Source: Sphagnum magellanicum (taxonomy: Eukaryota > Streptophyta > Sphagnopsida > Sphagnales > Sphagnaceae). Taken from it: 64,000 bases of DNA. Below are positions 37,801-50,600 of the stretch, in pieces. The translations under genes were made by a program, and so were the position numbers. Every line of letters begins with the position of its first letter. Within the stretch, counting starts at the first letter, position 1. The notes under the pieces were generated by a model. That model saw only the letters and a program-made list of their open reading frames with translations. It was not told the DNA's origin and made no database searches. The DNA is taken from assembly GCA_021904315.1 (NCBI GenBank), contig CM038911.1, forward strand, positions 19,937,390 to 20,001,389, read 5' to 3'.

Positions 37801-39547
37801 TGCATTCATTTTGCAACGACGTGGATATGTCAAAAAGATGTTGGAGGATTATCAAGGAGCGTTGAAGGACCTTAACAAGGTTGATGTTCTTGAACCAAAT
37901 AATGCATTCACTTTGAGATGGCGTGGAAATGTCAAAAGGATGTTGGAGGATTATCAAGGAGCGTTGAAGGACCTTAACAAGGCTGATGTTCTTGAGCCAA
38001 ACAATGCATTCACTTTGCAAATGCGTGAAGATGTCAAACGAATGTTGAATGACTTTCAAGGAACCTTCATGGACTTTGACAATGCTGATGTTCTTGAACC
38101 AAACAATGTATACATTTTGCAAACACATGGAGATGTTAAACGAATGTTGAACGACTTTCAAGGAACCTTGGAGGACCTTAACAAGGCTGATGTTTTTGAA
38201 CCAAACAATGCATTCACTTTGCAAAAGCGTGGATATGTCAAACGAATGTTGAACGACTCTCAAGGAGCCTTGGAGGACCTTAACAAGGCTGATGTTCTTC
38301 AACCAAATGATGCATTCACTTTGCAAACGCGTGGAGATGTCAAAGGAATGTTGAACGACTTTCAAGGAGCCTTGAAGGACCTTAACAAGGTTGATGTTCT
38401 TAAACCAAACGATGCATTCACTTTGCAACGGCGTGGAAATGTCAAAAGGATGTTGGAGGACTATCGAGGAGCCTTGAAGGACCTTAACAAGGCTGATGTT
38501 CTTGAACCAAACAATGCATTCACTTTGCGAATGCGTGGAGGTGTCAAAGGAATGTTGAACGACTTTGAAGGAGCCTTGAAGGACCTTGACAAGGCTAATG
38601 TTCTTGAACCAAACAATGCATACATTTTACAAACACGTGGAGATGTCAAACGAATGTTGAACGACTTGCAAGGAACCTTGGAGGACCTTAACAAGGCTGA
38701 TGTTTTTGAACCAAACAATGCATTCACTTTGCAACGGCGTGGAAATGTCAAAAGGATGTTGGAGGACTATCAAGGAGCCTTGAAGGACCTTAACAAGGCT
38801 GATGTTCTTGAACCAAACAATGCACTCACTTTGCGAACGCGTGGAGATGTCAAAAGAATGTTGAACGACTTTGAAGGAGCCTTGAAGGACCTTGACAAGG
38901 CTAATGTTCTTGAACCAAACAATGTATACATTTTGCAAACACGTGGAGATGTCAAACGAATGTTGAACGACTTGCAAGGAACCTTGGAGGACCTTAACAA
39001 GGCTGATGTTTTTGAACCAAACAATGCATTCACTTTGAAAAAGCGTGGAGATGTCAAACGAATGTTGAACGACTCTCAAGGAGCCTTGGAGGACCTTAAC
39101 AAGGCGGATGTTCTTCAACCAAACGATGCATTCACTTTGCAAACGCGTGGAGATGTCAAAGGAATGTTGAATGACTTTCAAGGAGCCTTGAAGGACCTTA
39201 ACAAGGCTGATGTTCTTCAACCAAACGATGCATTCACTTTGCAACGACGTGGAAATGTCAAAAGGATGTTGGAGGACTATCAAGGAGCCTTGAAGGACCT
39301 TGACAAGGCTAATGTTCTTGAACCAAACAATGCATCCACTTTGCAAAAGCGTGGAGATGTCAAACGAATGTTGAACGACTGTCAAGGAGCCTTGGAAGAC
39401 CTTAACGAGGCTGATGTTCTTGAACCAAACAATGCATTCACTTTGCAAACGCGTGGAGATGTCAAACGAATGTTGAAGGACTGTCAAGGAGCTTTGGAGG
39501 ACCTTGACAAGGCTGATGTTCTTAAACCAAATGATGCATTCACTTTA
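34859..39547 (+). repeat. 102-bp tandem array encoding 46 TPR units (copy C)
   Basis: The span is 1,563 codons, which is 46 units minus one codon (the same short QALEGL unit as in copy A). Higher-order blocks of three units (306 bp) are duplicated head to tail: 36,386-36,691 with 36,692-36,997, and 37,304-37,609 with 37,610-37,915. Within a pair only a few bases differ, much less than between neighbouring units, so these are recent unequal-exchange or slippage events. Confidence 0.92.
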
Positions 39548-41387
39548 ATAAGTCATGCCTACACAAATTGGAGTTTGAATAATTATCAAATCGCATTGGA
39601 GACTATGGAAAAGGTTCATGTTCTTGAACCAAATAATCATTTGATATTACAAACTCAAAATTGGTTGAAATGGATGTTGATTGAATACCAACCTATGATA
39701 GAGTCCTTGCAATGCAATTCGAGTATTCAAATTTTCACTTATGATGAACTGAACTTTGGGAAACTTTTAGGGAAAGGATTATTTGGAGAAGTGTATGAAA
39801 GTCGTTGGAAAGGCATAAAGATTGCAATTAAAGTTTTAAATTGGAGTGGCTTTTACAATGAAGGTGCAAAAAAGTCTTTCGCATCAGAAATGTGCACTTT
39901 GAGGTTAATTCAACATATCAATTTGGTTCGACTTTTGGGCTATTGTATTCAAGGGTCAGACCACATCTTGGTGTATGAATACATGTCAAATAAATCTCTT
40001 GATAAATGGCTCTCCCATGACAAGCTTTTGAATTGGAACAAACGAGTGTCCATAATTATAGGAGTTGCTCACGGATTGGCATATTTACATCACACATGTA
40101 ATCCAACCATTATTCATCTTGACATCAAACCAGGAAACATCCTTTTGGATAAGGATTACACCCCAAAATTGGCCGATTTTGGGTTGGCCAAAATTCTAAA
40201 AGGCAGCAATGAAAATGAGGTATGCGCCTTCCCATTTTTTTCTTTGATTAATTATGTGCATACACATTATATCTACACAAATATTGATTCAAGTTTTGAA
40301 ACTTTTGTGATTGAAAATAAATTAAAAAATAAATTAAGGTTTCCTATTGGTGTTGTGTTACCTTTAATGTGGATTTTATGAATTTCAACATGTATATTCT
40401 ATGATGCAAAACCCACTGAAATAATCCAATTATGTTGTTTTCCAAATTAAAATTCAGAATATTACACTGGCTTCAACTTCCACACCAGGATCATTTGGAT
40501 ATATGGCACCAGAGATTCTACCAGAATCAAAACACAGACATGTGTCGCCAAAGTGTGATGTGTATAGCTTTGGAGTATTATTGATCGAACTTGTGAATGG
40601 ATCACGATTCACTAAGGATAGGGGTAAAATTCGCAAATTTATCCAATGGGCACGAAAGATTCATGTGGAAGAAGATGGATTTCAACAAAATTTCAATGTT
40701 ATATTCAAAAATTCAATTGTGGGGTTTAACAACAATGAAGCCAAATTAATTTTGCAAATTTCCTTTAAATGCATCCAGGTAATCTTCCTACCAAATTTTT
40801 TATGTTTATCATTCAACTTGTGGTCATGTTAATTTCAAAAACCTAAAATTGTGGGTTAATGGAATACTTAAAACAATTTGAAATGAATAAAATTGGATTA
40901 TTCAATAAACATGTAAAACTTCCTAAAAAGGTTTATACATGTAAATGGTACATTCAAGAAACCACATTTCATTTAGAATTCTTTTAAACCATTTTCATGT
41001 TTGATATATATAGTCAACAAATATCCTATTTTCAATGTCAATAAAATGAAGTTGTTGAATAAAGACATAGGTTGCTTTCAACATTTGTTTGTGAAGGATA
41101 TGTTCCAATCTTGTCATTGAATATTGAAACATGAACATATGGTCCCATTTATTGGAACATGTTTTTTCATAGTTTGATTGCAATGTATAGGAATTAAATA
41201 ATAAACATATAACTTTCATGACATTTGTTTCTTACAGGAGGACCCAAATAAAAGACCAGGAATGCAAGAAATTTTGCAAATGTTGGAAGAATTGGACGGA
41301 AAGAAAGACATACAATTTACCAAATCAATCCAAGACCATTTCAACATATTATTAAAAAGATTTCAATCCAATTTCAAGATGACATGA
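34883..41387 (+). CDS. TPR-array protein kinase, copy C (46 TPR units, non-RD kinase)
   Basis: Predicted 1,935-residue protein from three exons: 34,883-40,219, 40,458-40,778 and 41,238-41,387 (TGA), all joined in phase 0 at GT-AG sites. The start is the first in-frame ATG after the TAG at 34,808; the open frame begins slightly earlier, and a spliced upstream start is possible. The array from 34,859 to 39,547 is exactly 46 units (45 of 34 residues, one of 33). Each keeps the TPR positions Gly8, Ala20, Ala27 and Pro32 (RGDVKRM...GALKDL..A.VLEP). Two divergent units follow (NNYQIALETMEKVHVLEPNN). The kinase (roughly residues 1,620-1,925) has GKGLFGEVY, the IAIK lysine, a helix-C glutamate (SEMCTLRL), HLDIKPGN, DFG and GYMAPE. 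HLD in place of HRD makes it a non-RD kinase. No signal peptide or membrane segment is seen, so it is probably cytoplasmic. TPRs bind partner proteins, so a scaffolded signalling kinase is inferred; the substrate is unknown. Confidence 0.75.
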
Positions 41388-42030
41388 TTTGTATATTTAT
41401 TATATGATTAAATTCAACACATATACTAAATGTAACATGTGTCCATTTTTGTATTGTAACCTTTTGTAAATGTGGAAAGATGTTCAAATAAGGGGTGTAT
41501 TCACAATTGGGGTACCAAAATGAAACGACTTATTTTTAAAGGACTATAAATGACAACTTTGGATTTTTGTTTATCTCATGTTATTGTAATTGTAGTGGAT
41601 TGTTGTATGTTAATAGGTAAAATGATGTCTTGTTAAATTAACACAAACATTTAAAAATAATTTGGATATTATGTAAATGTCATTTTGAGTCCTTTAAACT
41701 AATTATATCAAATGTCTAAATTGCATTAAAAAAAAGTAATGAAAGAAAATATATAGAATCATACAATTGAATTCAAACTTTTTCTATAATAAAAACATGT
41801 CCCTTTTTATGATAGCACATGTTTATTGGGTCATTAGAAAAAAATTGTCATTTTGCAATTGTTGTATGCAAATGAATTTTAGTTGCATGCAACGCATGTA
41901 ACTATTGGACCCCATAGTTGTTTAAAACAAGTTGCACATAGCTAATAAGTGCATATGACAAATGTGAACAATATACATGGTATGAATTTATATTTTATAC
42001 ATATGTATTATTCTATAGAGGGTTACCCAT
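41388..42030. other. 3' flank of copy C and intergenic DNA
   Basis: Homology to copy A ends near 41,416. The remainder is AT-rich without a gene. A transcript end for the kinase gene probably lies here, but no strong polyadenylation signal stands out. Confidence 0.5.
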
Positions 42031-42300
42031 GGTGACACATGACATTTGAACCTTATTTCAATATTCATCATTATTAATAAATAAATAATATCTTAGCCAT
42101 CCAATAAAATGTGAATGGATTTGAAATGTGTTCATTTGGGGAAGCCAATTATATGATGACATGTGGCATTTAAACATGATTTCAATATTCATCATTATTA
42201 ATAAATAAATAATATATTAGCCATCCAATAAAATGTGAATAATTTTTTGACATGTGTCCATTTTATGAAGGCTAATTATATGGTGACACGTGGCAATTAA
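42031..42300. repeat. About 125-bp tandem duplication
   Basis: Two units (about 42,031-42,153 and 42,154-42,280) share long stretches such as atttcaatattcatcattat and agccatccaataaaatgtga. A third, partial unit starts at about 42,281 (tggtgacacgtggca). There is no coding signal. Confidence 0.75.
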
Positions 42301-42324
42301 AAAAAAACCCAGTGATTATTATTT

Positions 42325-42435
42325 TTAATTAATTAGGTAGGTAGGCCGTAAGTAGGTAGGGAAGAAGGTTGGTAAGTCATAGGTAAATCATAAATAGGTA
42401 GGATGTAAGGTTAAAATAACTAGGTAGGTTTAAAA
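42325..42435. repeat. GTAGG/TAGGTAGG degenerate tract
   Basis: Variants of aggtaggt, gtaagtaggtaggg and ctaggtaggtt run across this stretch. They are the complementary strand type of the TACC tract at 14.9-15.4 kb. Confidence 0.6.
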
Positions 42436-42659
42436 TAATCCAATTTTATGTTTGGGTTTAACCTTTAGCCTTTAGAATTGAGCCTCTTTCATTGGCCCAT
42501 CCCAAATGGCATTTGGTATTTGCTTTGTGAACAAAACAAATGAATTTAGTCATATAATGTGCACACTTGGAATCCAAGGCAAAAAATATGGGATAAAAAA
42601 GTTTATTGCAAGTGCAACCAATGTTATTGCAACCTACATGCAAACACTACATGTTACCT

Positions 42660-43240
42660 ATGCCATACTAACTTAGTTTACCTACTAGCTTACTAGCCAT
42701 AAAGATATTATAATTATAATTAATAATGTAATGAAAATGAAAACTATTGAAAAAAAAACATATTAACAACTAATGATGATAATAAATAATAATAATATAT
42801 AATATTCAGTACTAACATTAATTTAAATCACTAATAATAATAAATTATAATAAATTATATGCTAACTAATGTAATCTCCTACCCATAGGTATACTATTGT
42901 AGAATTATAATAATATTTATTATAGAATAATAATAACAACAACAACAAATGATAATAATAACAATAATAATTTTGGATATTCACTATTAATGTTAATTTT
43001 AATATTTATCAATAATTAGTAATAACATAATAAAATTTAAATAAAATTTATTGAAGAATAAAAATGATATTATTATTAAAAATGAGAAGAATAATAAATT
43101 TGAAATATTAATCATTCAATAATAATAATCTTCAAGAGTAATTAATAATATCAAAAATTATAACTTTAATTATATATATTTGAGAACTATATATGATTAG
43201 ATATGATGATTAATAATATTATTATATAATTACTTTGGAC
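42660..43240. repeat. Very AT-rich low-complexity tract (AATAAT type)
   Basis: Dense aataataat, ataattat and aaattataa runs with almost no G or C. No gene is seen. It may behave as a scaffold-attachment or fragile AT tract, but this is speculation. Confidence 0.6.
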
Positions 43241-43500
43241 AAATTAACCATGTTTAAATTAAATTTGGCTAAATTAGTTAAAGTTAATTTAGGCATGGTT
43301 AGTCTAGCCAAAGTTAATTTAACCATAATTAGTTTAGCCAAAATAAGTTTAGGTTTGGTTAGTTTAACTTCATAATTAGTCGATCCATAGTTAGTTTAGT
43401 CAAGGCATAACTTAGGTTTAATTTTGATTAATGTGAATTTAATTTAAGTTTAACCAATGTTTTGTTTTGGATAACATTAGTTAGCATGGTTTAGCTTTAA
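43240..43500. repeat. Degenerate TTTAGCCAAA/TTAGTTTA repeats
   Basis: Motifs such as gttagtttagccaaa and aagttaatttaggc recur with spacing near 20-30 bases. They resemble the TTTAGCC units at 27.9-29.1 kb and may have the same origin. Confidence 0.5.
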
Positions 43501-44689
43501 TACTAAAGGCATAAAATTATTATACATAGCTTAAGTAAATATATTGAATATATTAATGTAAGATATATAATAGTTTAAACCATGATTTTTATAACATGTG
43601 TTCAATTTGTACATTATTAGTTACATTATTAGTTGCACACATAATTGTACAACCCAAAAATTATATAATACCAATTTTATAATTGCAAACACAACCAATT
43701 TAATTGCAAACAACATCTAGTTACACACAATCATATGATGACAAATTGCAAATGACAAGATTTCTATTAGTGATTGAACTTGATAAAAAATCAAATCATA
43801 CAATTTTTTTTAAAATCTTGAAATTAAAAAAACAAATTAAAAAACAAAAGACTCATTTTTAAAACCATTTGAAAAAAATAAAATTATGTTTAATGAATTC
43901 AAAATGTTTAACTTTAGATGTGCAAAATTTGATTCCACTCCAACACTTGTTCAAATTTCAAACAAAAAAATTCCCTTACTAGATCTAAAACTTCACATCG
44001 AAATACATATTGTTATGGAACATGTCTCATCTCATCTAGATAGATGCCTTTCTATAGATGGTAATGTTCATGCATTGTATGCACACATAATACTCAAGAT
44101 GTCACTCACGCATTCAGTCAAGTTGGAGCAAAAATTATATGCCCAAATCATCTAGAGCCTAAATAGATCCAAATAGAGCACATAAAAGGTCGCCCCAAAA
44201 CCTCTACTTCGATATACGTCCGTTGTTATGACATTCAACTTAGCCATCTGGGTCAGAAGTATATTTTACCCGCACCCGGGTATCACATTCGAACTTCAAA
44301 TCCTTCCCTCCCTTTGTGAGATCCGAGTCTCACGCAGCATTTTTGGGTTGATGGGTTTTTCGATTTCAGCTTCTCGCAGGGTTTTGCATTTATGGGTCTT
44401 TGGATTTCATATTCTTGCAACGGTTTCAAGGAATTTCTCTTTGTTGGGGTCGATTTCTCCCTTAATGAATTGCGACATTCTCTCTCTGTGTCTCTGTAGA
44501 TGATTCATGTGAAACCTTTTTTTTGTTTCCAATGGGTGCTCCTGTGTTTCTCGTTTCGATGGTAGTGTCTTCTTTTCTCGTTGGAGGAGGAGTTTTGAAG
44601 CGCTTGACGGCTGGGACGACGACGCCGCGAGCCGCGTTTTGGTGCTGCTGGTTTGCGAGAACTACGCAGACCTATTACTGAGTCTGGTG
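43500..44689 (+). promoter_or_regulatory. Intergenic DNA and putative promoter/5' leader of the FANCM gene
   Basis: Composition changes from AT-rich to mixed at about 44,160, consistent with the approach to a gene. The stretch 44,480-44,689 is comparatively GC-rich (gacgacgccgcgagccgcg) and is probably 5' untranslated. I see no unambiguous TATA box or other regulatory site. Confidence 0.4.
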
Positions 44690-47600
44690 ATGGCATCAGA
44701 ATATGAGGACGATGGTGTAAGCCTGTTCGCTACCTATGTTTCCTATGTTTGTTGTTTTGTGGTTTTTCTAGGCAGAAGGTTGTATACCAGCTATATCTTA
44801 GGTCAAGGAGACTCCAATTGTACATGAGGGTTTAGGGTTTATGAGCGATAAGCAAATTCGGGATGCGAGATTCTTGAATGGAGATCTATTCAGGTTGTGT
44901 CTGCGAAGGAGGATGGAATAGTCCATGGAAGACATATAGCTGGACTGATCAGTTACCTCTATGTGATGAGCTACCCTAAACCCTATAACTTCTGAGCTGA
45001 AGAAGTCGAAAATCCCTTCTCAGTACTGTCTCTCTGAAGCCCGGTAGGGTTGCAAACATGTGTGCAACCTTGTGATATTGGCAACTGTGCCATTGCAACC
45101 TTGCAAAGGGGCTGAATTCTAAGGGTTTAGGGTTCCATGATTTTGAGCTCATAAAAATCATTGAAGCAGTCTTTGGCTGCATCAGCATTGCTAATGTGAG
45201 ATCAGTCAAGATTGCTCAACTTTTTCTCTTCTGTATGCAGTTTTATTCCTGCCAGTTCATGGTGTGGAATCAGATGGGCATTATCCTTGTCTAACCGGCA
45301 TTGCACATCAATTTTACTCCTAAATTCACCCTTGTGGCTAACATGGAATGAGCCTGTAGCTTCAGTGTCTGCTTAATCACAATCTGTGGGATCAAATAGG
45401 TTTGATCAACCCAGGAGAGTGAGGTGCTTGCGAACACTAATGGAAGAAATTGTGCAGGATTTCGACTGGGAAGCAGCTGTTGCAGAGATTGACAAGGCCT
45501 GTGACAAAAGCCAACAAAGCAAAGCAACTAACAAGTATTGTCAAAAAACTCTTGATGCTTTTCTGAAGTTGAGTCAACCAAGACCACTTGTGCAAGAGAG
45601 TATCCATATTGATGGTGGAGAAGGTGGGAAAAGAAAAGAAAATGTTGCTGATTCGGACCCTAGTGCTTTCACAACATGGGTTTATCCAGGTTAGTGCAAT
45701 GTAAAAGTCAACAGAGGTTTCCTCATCCTCATGGAAACTTCTTCAGTCTAGCAGTCTGTGATTGCATCTCAGTTTAGCAGTCACAGGTTTCCCCACAGTC
45801 TAGCTGCTGTGATTGCATCTCAGAGTTGGGTATACAACAGTTCTCTTGAATATCAGACTAGCCATTCATGTTGATTGTCTCCAGGAGGCGATTGTTACTT
45901 ATCTGAGAGGGTTGTCTGGGTGGTGTTCCTTTTCTCCCCTCTCTTGAGGCTCTGAGTGCTTAATCCATTTTATACACTTTCTCTGATCTGATTGTTGTCC
46001 ACTGCCTCTGCACTGTGATCATGTCCTTTGTATTTGATGTCTGTGTTTCTGTTTTGAGCAGCCAATATTCCTTGTCGCCAGTACCAATTATCCATTACCA
46101 AGACAGCACTATTTACCAACACCATTGTGGCTCTGCCAACTGGTCTTGGCAAAACACTCATTGCTGCTGTTGTCATGTACAACTACTTCAGATGGTTTCC
46201 AACGGGTATACATCTTGATGACTTTCACTCAAGGCTCAATGCTATGTTTGATCTTTGAAAAATGCAATGTAGAGTAGTGGTGGCAAGGGTTTTTACTTCT
46301 TCCTTGGAGTTACGCATATTGATTGATCGAGTTTTCTCTCATGGGTCATACTTGCTATGTTTTTTTCACTTGCAGGAAAGATTGTCTTCACAGCACCATC
46401 AAGGCCTTTGGTGGTGCAACAGATTGAAGCTTGCCATAATGTCATGGGAATCCCTCAGGTAACTGTCTTCTACCTCTTGTGTCTTTCTCTCATTTGTTGC
46501 TCTTACCCTTGCCATCAAGTTCTCAATTGTTCATTGGCTATTGAAAGATAACCCAAATGTGTTTCCATCTGGCTGCAGGAATTTACAATTGACATGACAG
46601 GCCAGATGAGCCCACCACAAAGGGCAGAGCACTGGCAAAGTCTAAGAATATTTTTTGTCACTCCGCAAGTCTTGGAGAAGGACATCCAGTCTGGTATGTT
46701 CAGCAACTCACTATTTCTTTTATACATCTACTGCTGGAGGTTGACCAGGAATGTGATAGCAACTGTCAAAGAACACAATTGTGTTTGACTGAAAGGAAAA
46801 TGGCAGGAATTTGTCCAATGAAGGAGATTGTGTGCTTGGTGGTTGATGAAGCCCATCGAGCAACTGGCAATTACTCATACTGTGTGGTCATTCGTGAGGT
46901 GCATTCCTCAGAACCTCCACTTTTTTTTTTCCATTGTGTAAATGAGAATGTCAGCTGCTGATAGTTTTTGCAGCCTAGTTCACAAAGTGGAAGATTCTGC
47001 TTTTCCCTTTCACAAAGAGATGACTTCTCACACGTACAGTTGTGCTCAGGCAGTGTCTCAGCAGTTACTAGTGGAACCCAAAGTATTCCTGAGATGGATG
47101 TCAGAATGCAGGGGGAAAGAGGAGACCTGAGTGATTGATTTTATAATGCTCTTACTGTGCAGCTTTTGGCAGCCAATGTACAGCTGCGGATACTGGCATT
47201 AACAGCTACTCCTGGCTGTAAGTTCCTCAACAGTTCTCAGTCAAAATGATCAAATCAACAAGTTGGTACAAACTCAGCTGAAGGCTACTGTTTCCTTGGT
47301 TCTCATTCAGGATAGCAGTGAGAATTTATGACCTACTTTGTGCAGCAAAACAAGCTACCGTTCAAGCAGTTCTTGACAATCTCCAAATTTCATGTTTGGA
47401 GTACCGAGATGAGAATGATCTTGATGTGTGCCAGTACACACATCATCGGGAACTGGAGCTCATCCAGGTGACAGAAGTTGCCTTTGCTGACCTGTGATGT
47501 AATCGGGCTTTACGTGACTCTCATAACTATTCCCTTTAGTCTCAGGGCTTTGAGATTCATTTGCTCTTGGCTTCATCTTTTGTTCTACAGGCTCTATTCT

Positions 47601-50600
47601 CTGCCCCCAATAGGCAACACCATCAATCAGTGCATTCCAGCATTTGCAGTCATCACCAAGAATAGGTTGCATACAGTTCTGTGTTTAGCAGGAGTCATCT
47701 ATTTGGCACTGGAAACTGGCTAAAACTTGCTCGTTCAGGGTATTCTTTGACCATCCATCATGACTTCATAAGCTTAAATTGCTCCTTGTGTTCAGAGGTC
47801 CTATGGCACGTGTGCTGTCTATTGAGTGTAATACAGATTCATCAGATGCCCAAGTTGGGGGGCTTATATTCCTAGTGTGGTGTGACAAGGTCCCCATGAA
47901 TGCTGAATCAAATAAAATCAAGGATACGTTTGTGGAGATTCTTATACCATTGATTGGCAAGCTCTGTGATCTGGGTGTTTTCTACACCAGAGATCTTGCA
48001 AGGGTAATGCGGCTTGCACTCTTTTTCACCTCCCAGCAACCCACATGGATAATGTTATCATGGCCTTTTCTGTGTGTTCAGTGGTAGACATTTTACTCAC
48101 ACTGATGCCTGGTGCAATTTAGTTGGAAATGCTTACCCATTGTGGGTTGATGTCAAACTATGCAGATTTCTCCATATGAGTTAATCATGGCAAGAGATAA
48201 GTTTCGGCAGGCCCCTCCAGATTCACTACATCAAGGCCAGTACCGAGAAGTGGAGTGTGGGTTTGGTGGAGCAATTACTCTTTGTCATATTCTTAAACTA
48301 CTTCATAGTCATGGTATCAGACCTGCTCTTGAAATGCTGCTGACCAAATTGCATCAAGGGTATGTATATTACCCATTTTTGTCTAACTGATTTGGGGCCC
48401 CAGTCCATACCTTACTGTAAATAGCTTTCCTTTTTCAGAAGCCAAGTGATTCTCAGTGATGCTAATATAACATAGGTTTATCAGGGCACCCTACTGTGAT
48501 TTATGGAAAAATTATTTCTTCACAGATGTGTGACTATTTTCAGCTCCTGGAATTATGTAGATGAAGCTTTGGCATGATGGCCAGTATGGGAGGTAGATTG
48601 CAAAGTCTCATACAAGCACCTTGTTATTCAGATCACTGAGACAACTGGGCAAGAACAACAGACTGCAAAAGGTCAAGGATATGATGCAGGAAAGTGTAGG
48701 TCACGGAGCTCCAAGCCCCAAGCTAGTGAAGATGGAGGAGATCATTCTCTCACATTTCAGTTAGTTATACTTCTTTCTGGCCCTGATATGGTTATATTTG
48801 TGCCTTAGACCTACTTTCCAGGGCTATGGATTCCGATGGTCAATAGATCTGCAGGCAGCATCCTGTCAAGATTCATGATGACTCCCTTTGCAACTATGAA
48901 TATATCCATTTCTTGGGCCCAAAGGTTTTGACTGGAGCATACCACTGTTTTAAGCAAAGAGTTGCCAGATAAAGGCCTTCAGAAAAAAACTAGGAAGCTT
49001 TGAGCATTTGTGCTTACATGGGAGTATGGGACTAATTTTGGCTTTTGGCTTTTGCTTGAAAACAGGTCAACACAATCCTTTGGAAACACGGGTTATCATT
49101 TTCACCAACTTCAGGGAAAGTGTGAAGTAATATTTTGCAACCTTGTCTATTTGAGATTGCTTTTCTGTATGGTTAAACGTGGTTATGCTGGACTGCCACA
49201 TTGTGTAACATGGAGGGTGGTTACTGCACTGAAACATCATTCTTCTACAGGGACATCTTGGAAACCCTCAACAAAATTCAGCATGTTGTCAAAGCAACAG
49301 AGTTTATTGGGCAGACCTCTGGTGAGTACAGGGCCTACATGTAGATACATGTTTTGAAGGAATGGAAAAAAAAAACCAGTTAAGATTGATGAGCAAAATG
49401 CTTTGTTCTGGTGTGCCTTCTGCTGGTGTGTAGATGGGAAATTTTGGAAGGAAGGGATTTACTTGGGAATAGGGCTATACTCCTTAGCTGCTGAAGACTG
49501 CATGAAGGAAAATTTGCAGGTCAAATCTGTACTGTTTGTGATCATGAGATCTCTGAAGATGAGCTTATCTCAATTGACCTAGTTCTCAAACACACATCTA
49601 AGTTCACCTAGAATGCTTTCATTTCAAGTCTTAAGTCAATGGGTGTGTTGATGGAGGGCTGATTTAGTGTTTTCTGATAACCATACTTGAATTGCTGCAG
49701 GAAAATCCTCAAAAGGCCAAACCCAGAAAATGCAACAAGCTGTCCTTCAGGTTTAGTGGCTCGAGGCGATTCATCTTGTCTTGGGAATGTGCTTGTCATG
49801 CAGATATTCCAGTCAACATGCAAATCCAGTTTGAATACTTCTATCATTAGGTATTGGAAACAAGGGGTGGGAATGAAGATTGAGAGAAGATACAAAGAAA
49901 TGGCGCATGTGACAATCAACTGATCTAAATGTGGGGTCTGTGTTGGACAGAAATTCCGTGCTGGTGGTTACAACACAATAGTGGCCACATCCATAGCTGA
50001 GGAAGGTTTGGATATCATGGAAGTGGACTTGGTCATATGCTTTGATGCAAATGTCTCCCCTATTCGTATGATTCAGCGCATGGGACGCACTGGACGGAAG
50101 CGGGATGGACGAGTTGATATCCTACTTTTTGATGTAACAAGAGGTTCATGCTTTTCTGTGTTCTGGTAAGGTGTGTTGCTCTCAGTAAACAAGTAAGTGT
50201 GTGACCTTGACAGATTTCTGGCACTTGTTTTGGCTACTGAGGGGGCTGAGACACAAGGGTACCAGAAGAAGCAGGCAAAGAACAAAACCCTGATTAAGTA
50301 CATGCAACATGGGGGTGTAAATACCTTCACATTTCATCCAAGCCCCCGGATGGTACTTTCTTCTGTACTCATTTGCTGCTAACCACTTTGATGGTTCTCC
50401 AGTAATGGTCTAAAACCTTCATATAACTCCTTCCTTTGGCAGTTGTATGAATTTTGAATTGCCTGTTTGCGGCTGCAGGTACCACATGCATACAAACCAG
50501 AAGTTCAGATGTTGGAGATGTCAATCAAAAGTTTTGTACCTCGTGGCCGAAAGTTGAGAACAGAAACTGCTTCTTGTTTGGACCCAGGGGTTGATGAGCC

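Noticed and set aside
34565-39487. Minus-strand open frames up to 428 codons opposite the copy C array
   Set aside because: Same cause as in copy A: shadow frames of a multiple-of-three repeat, with no independent coding evidence.
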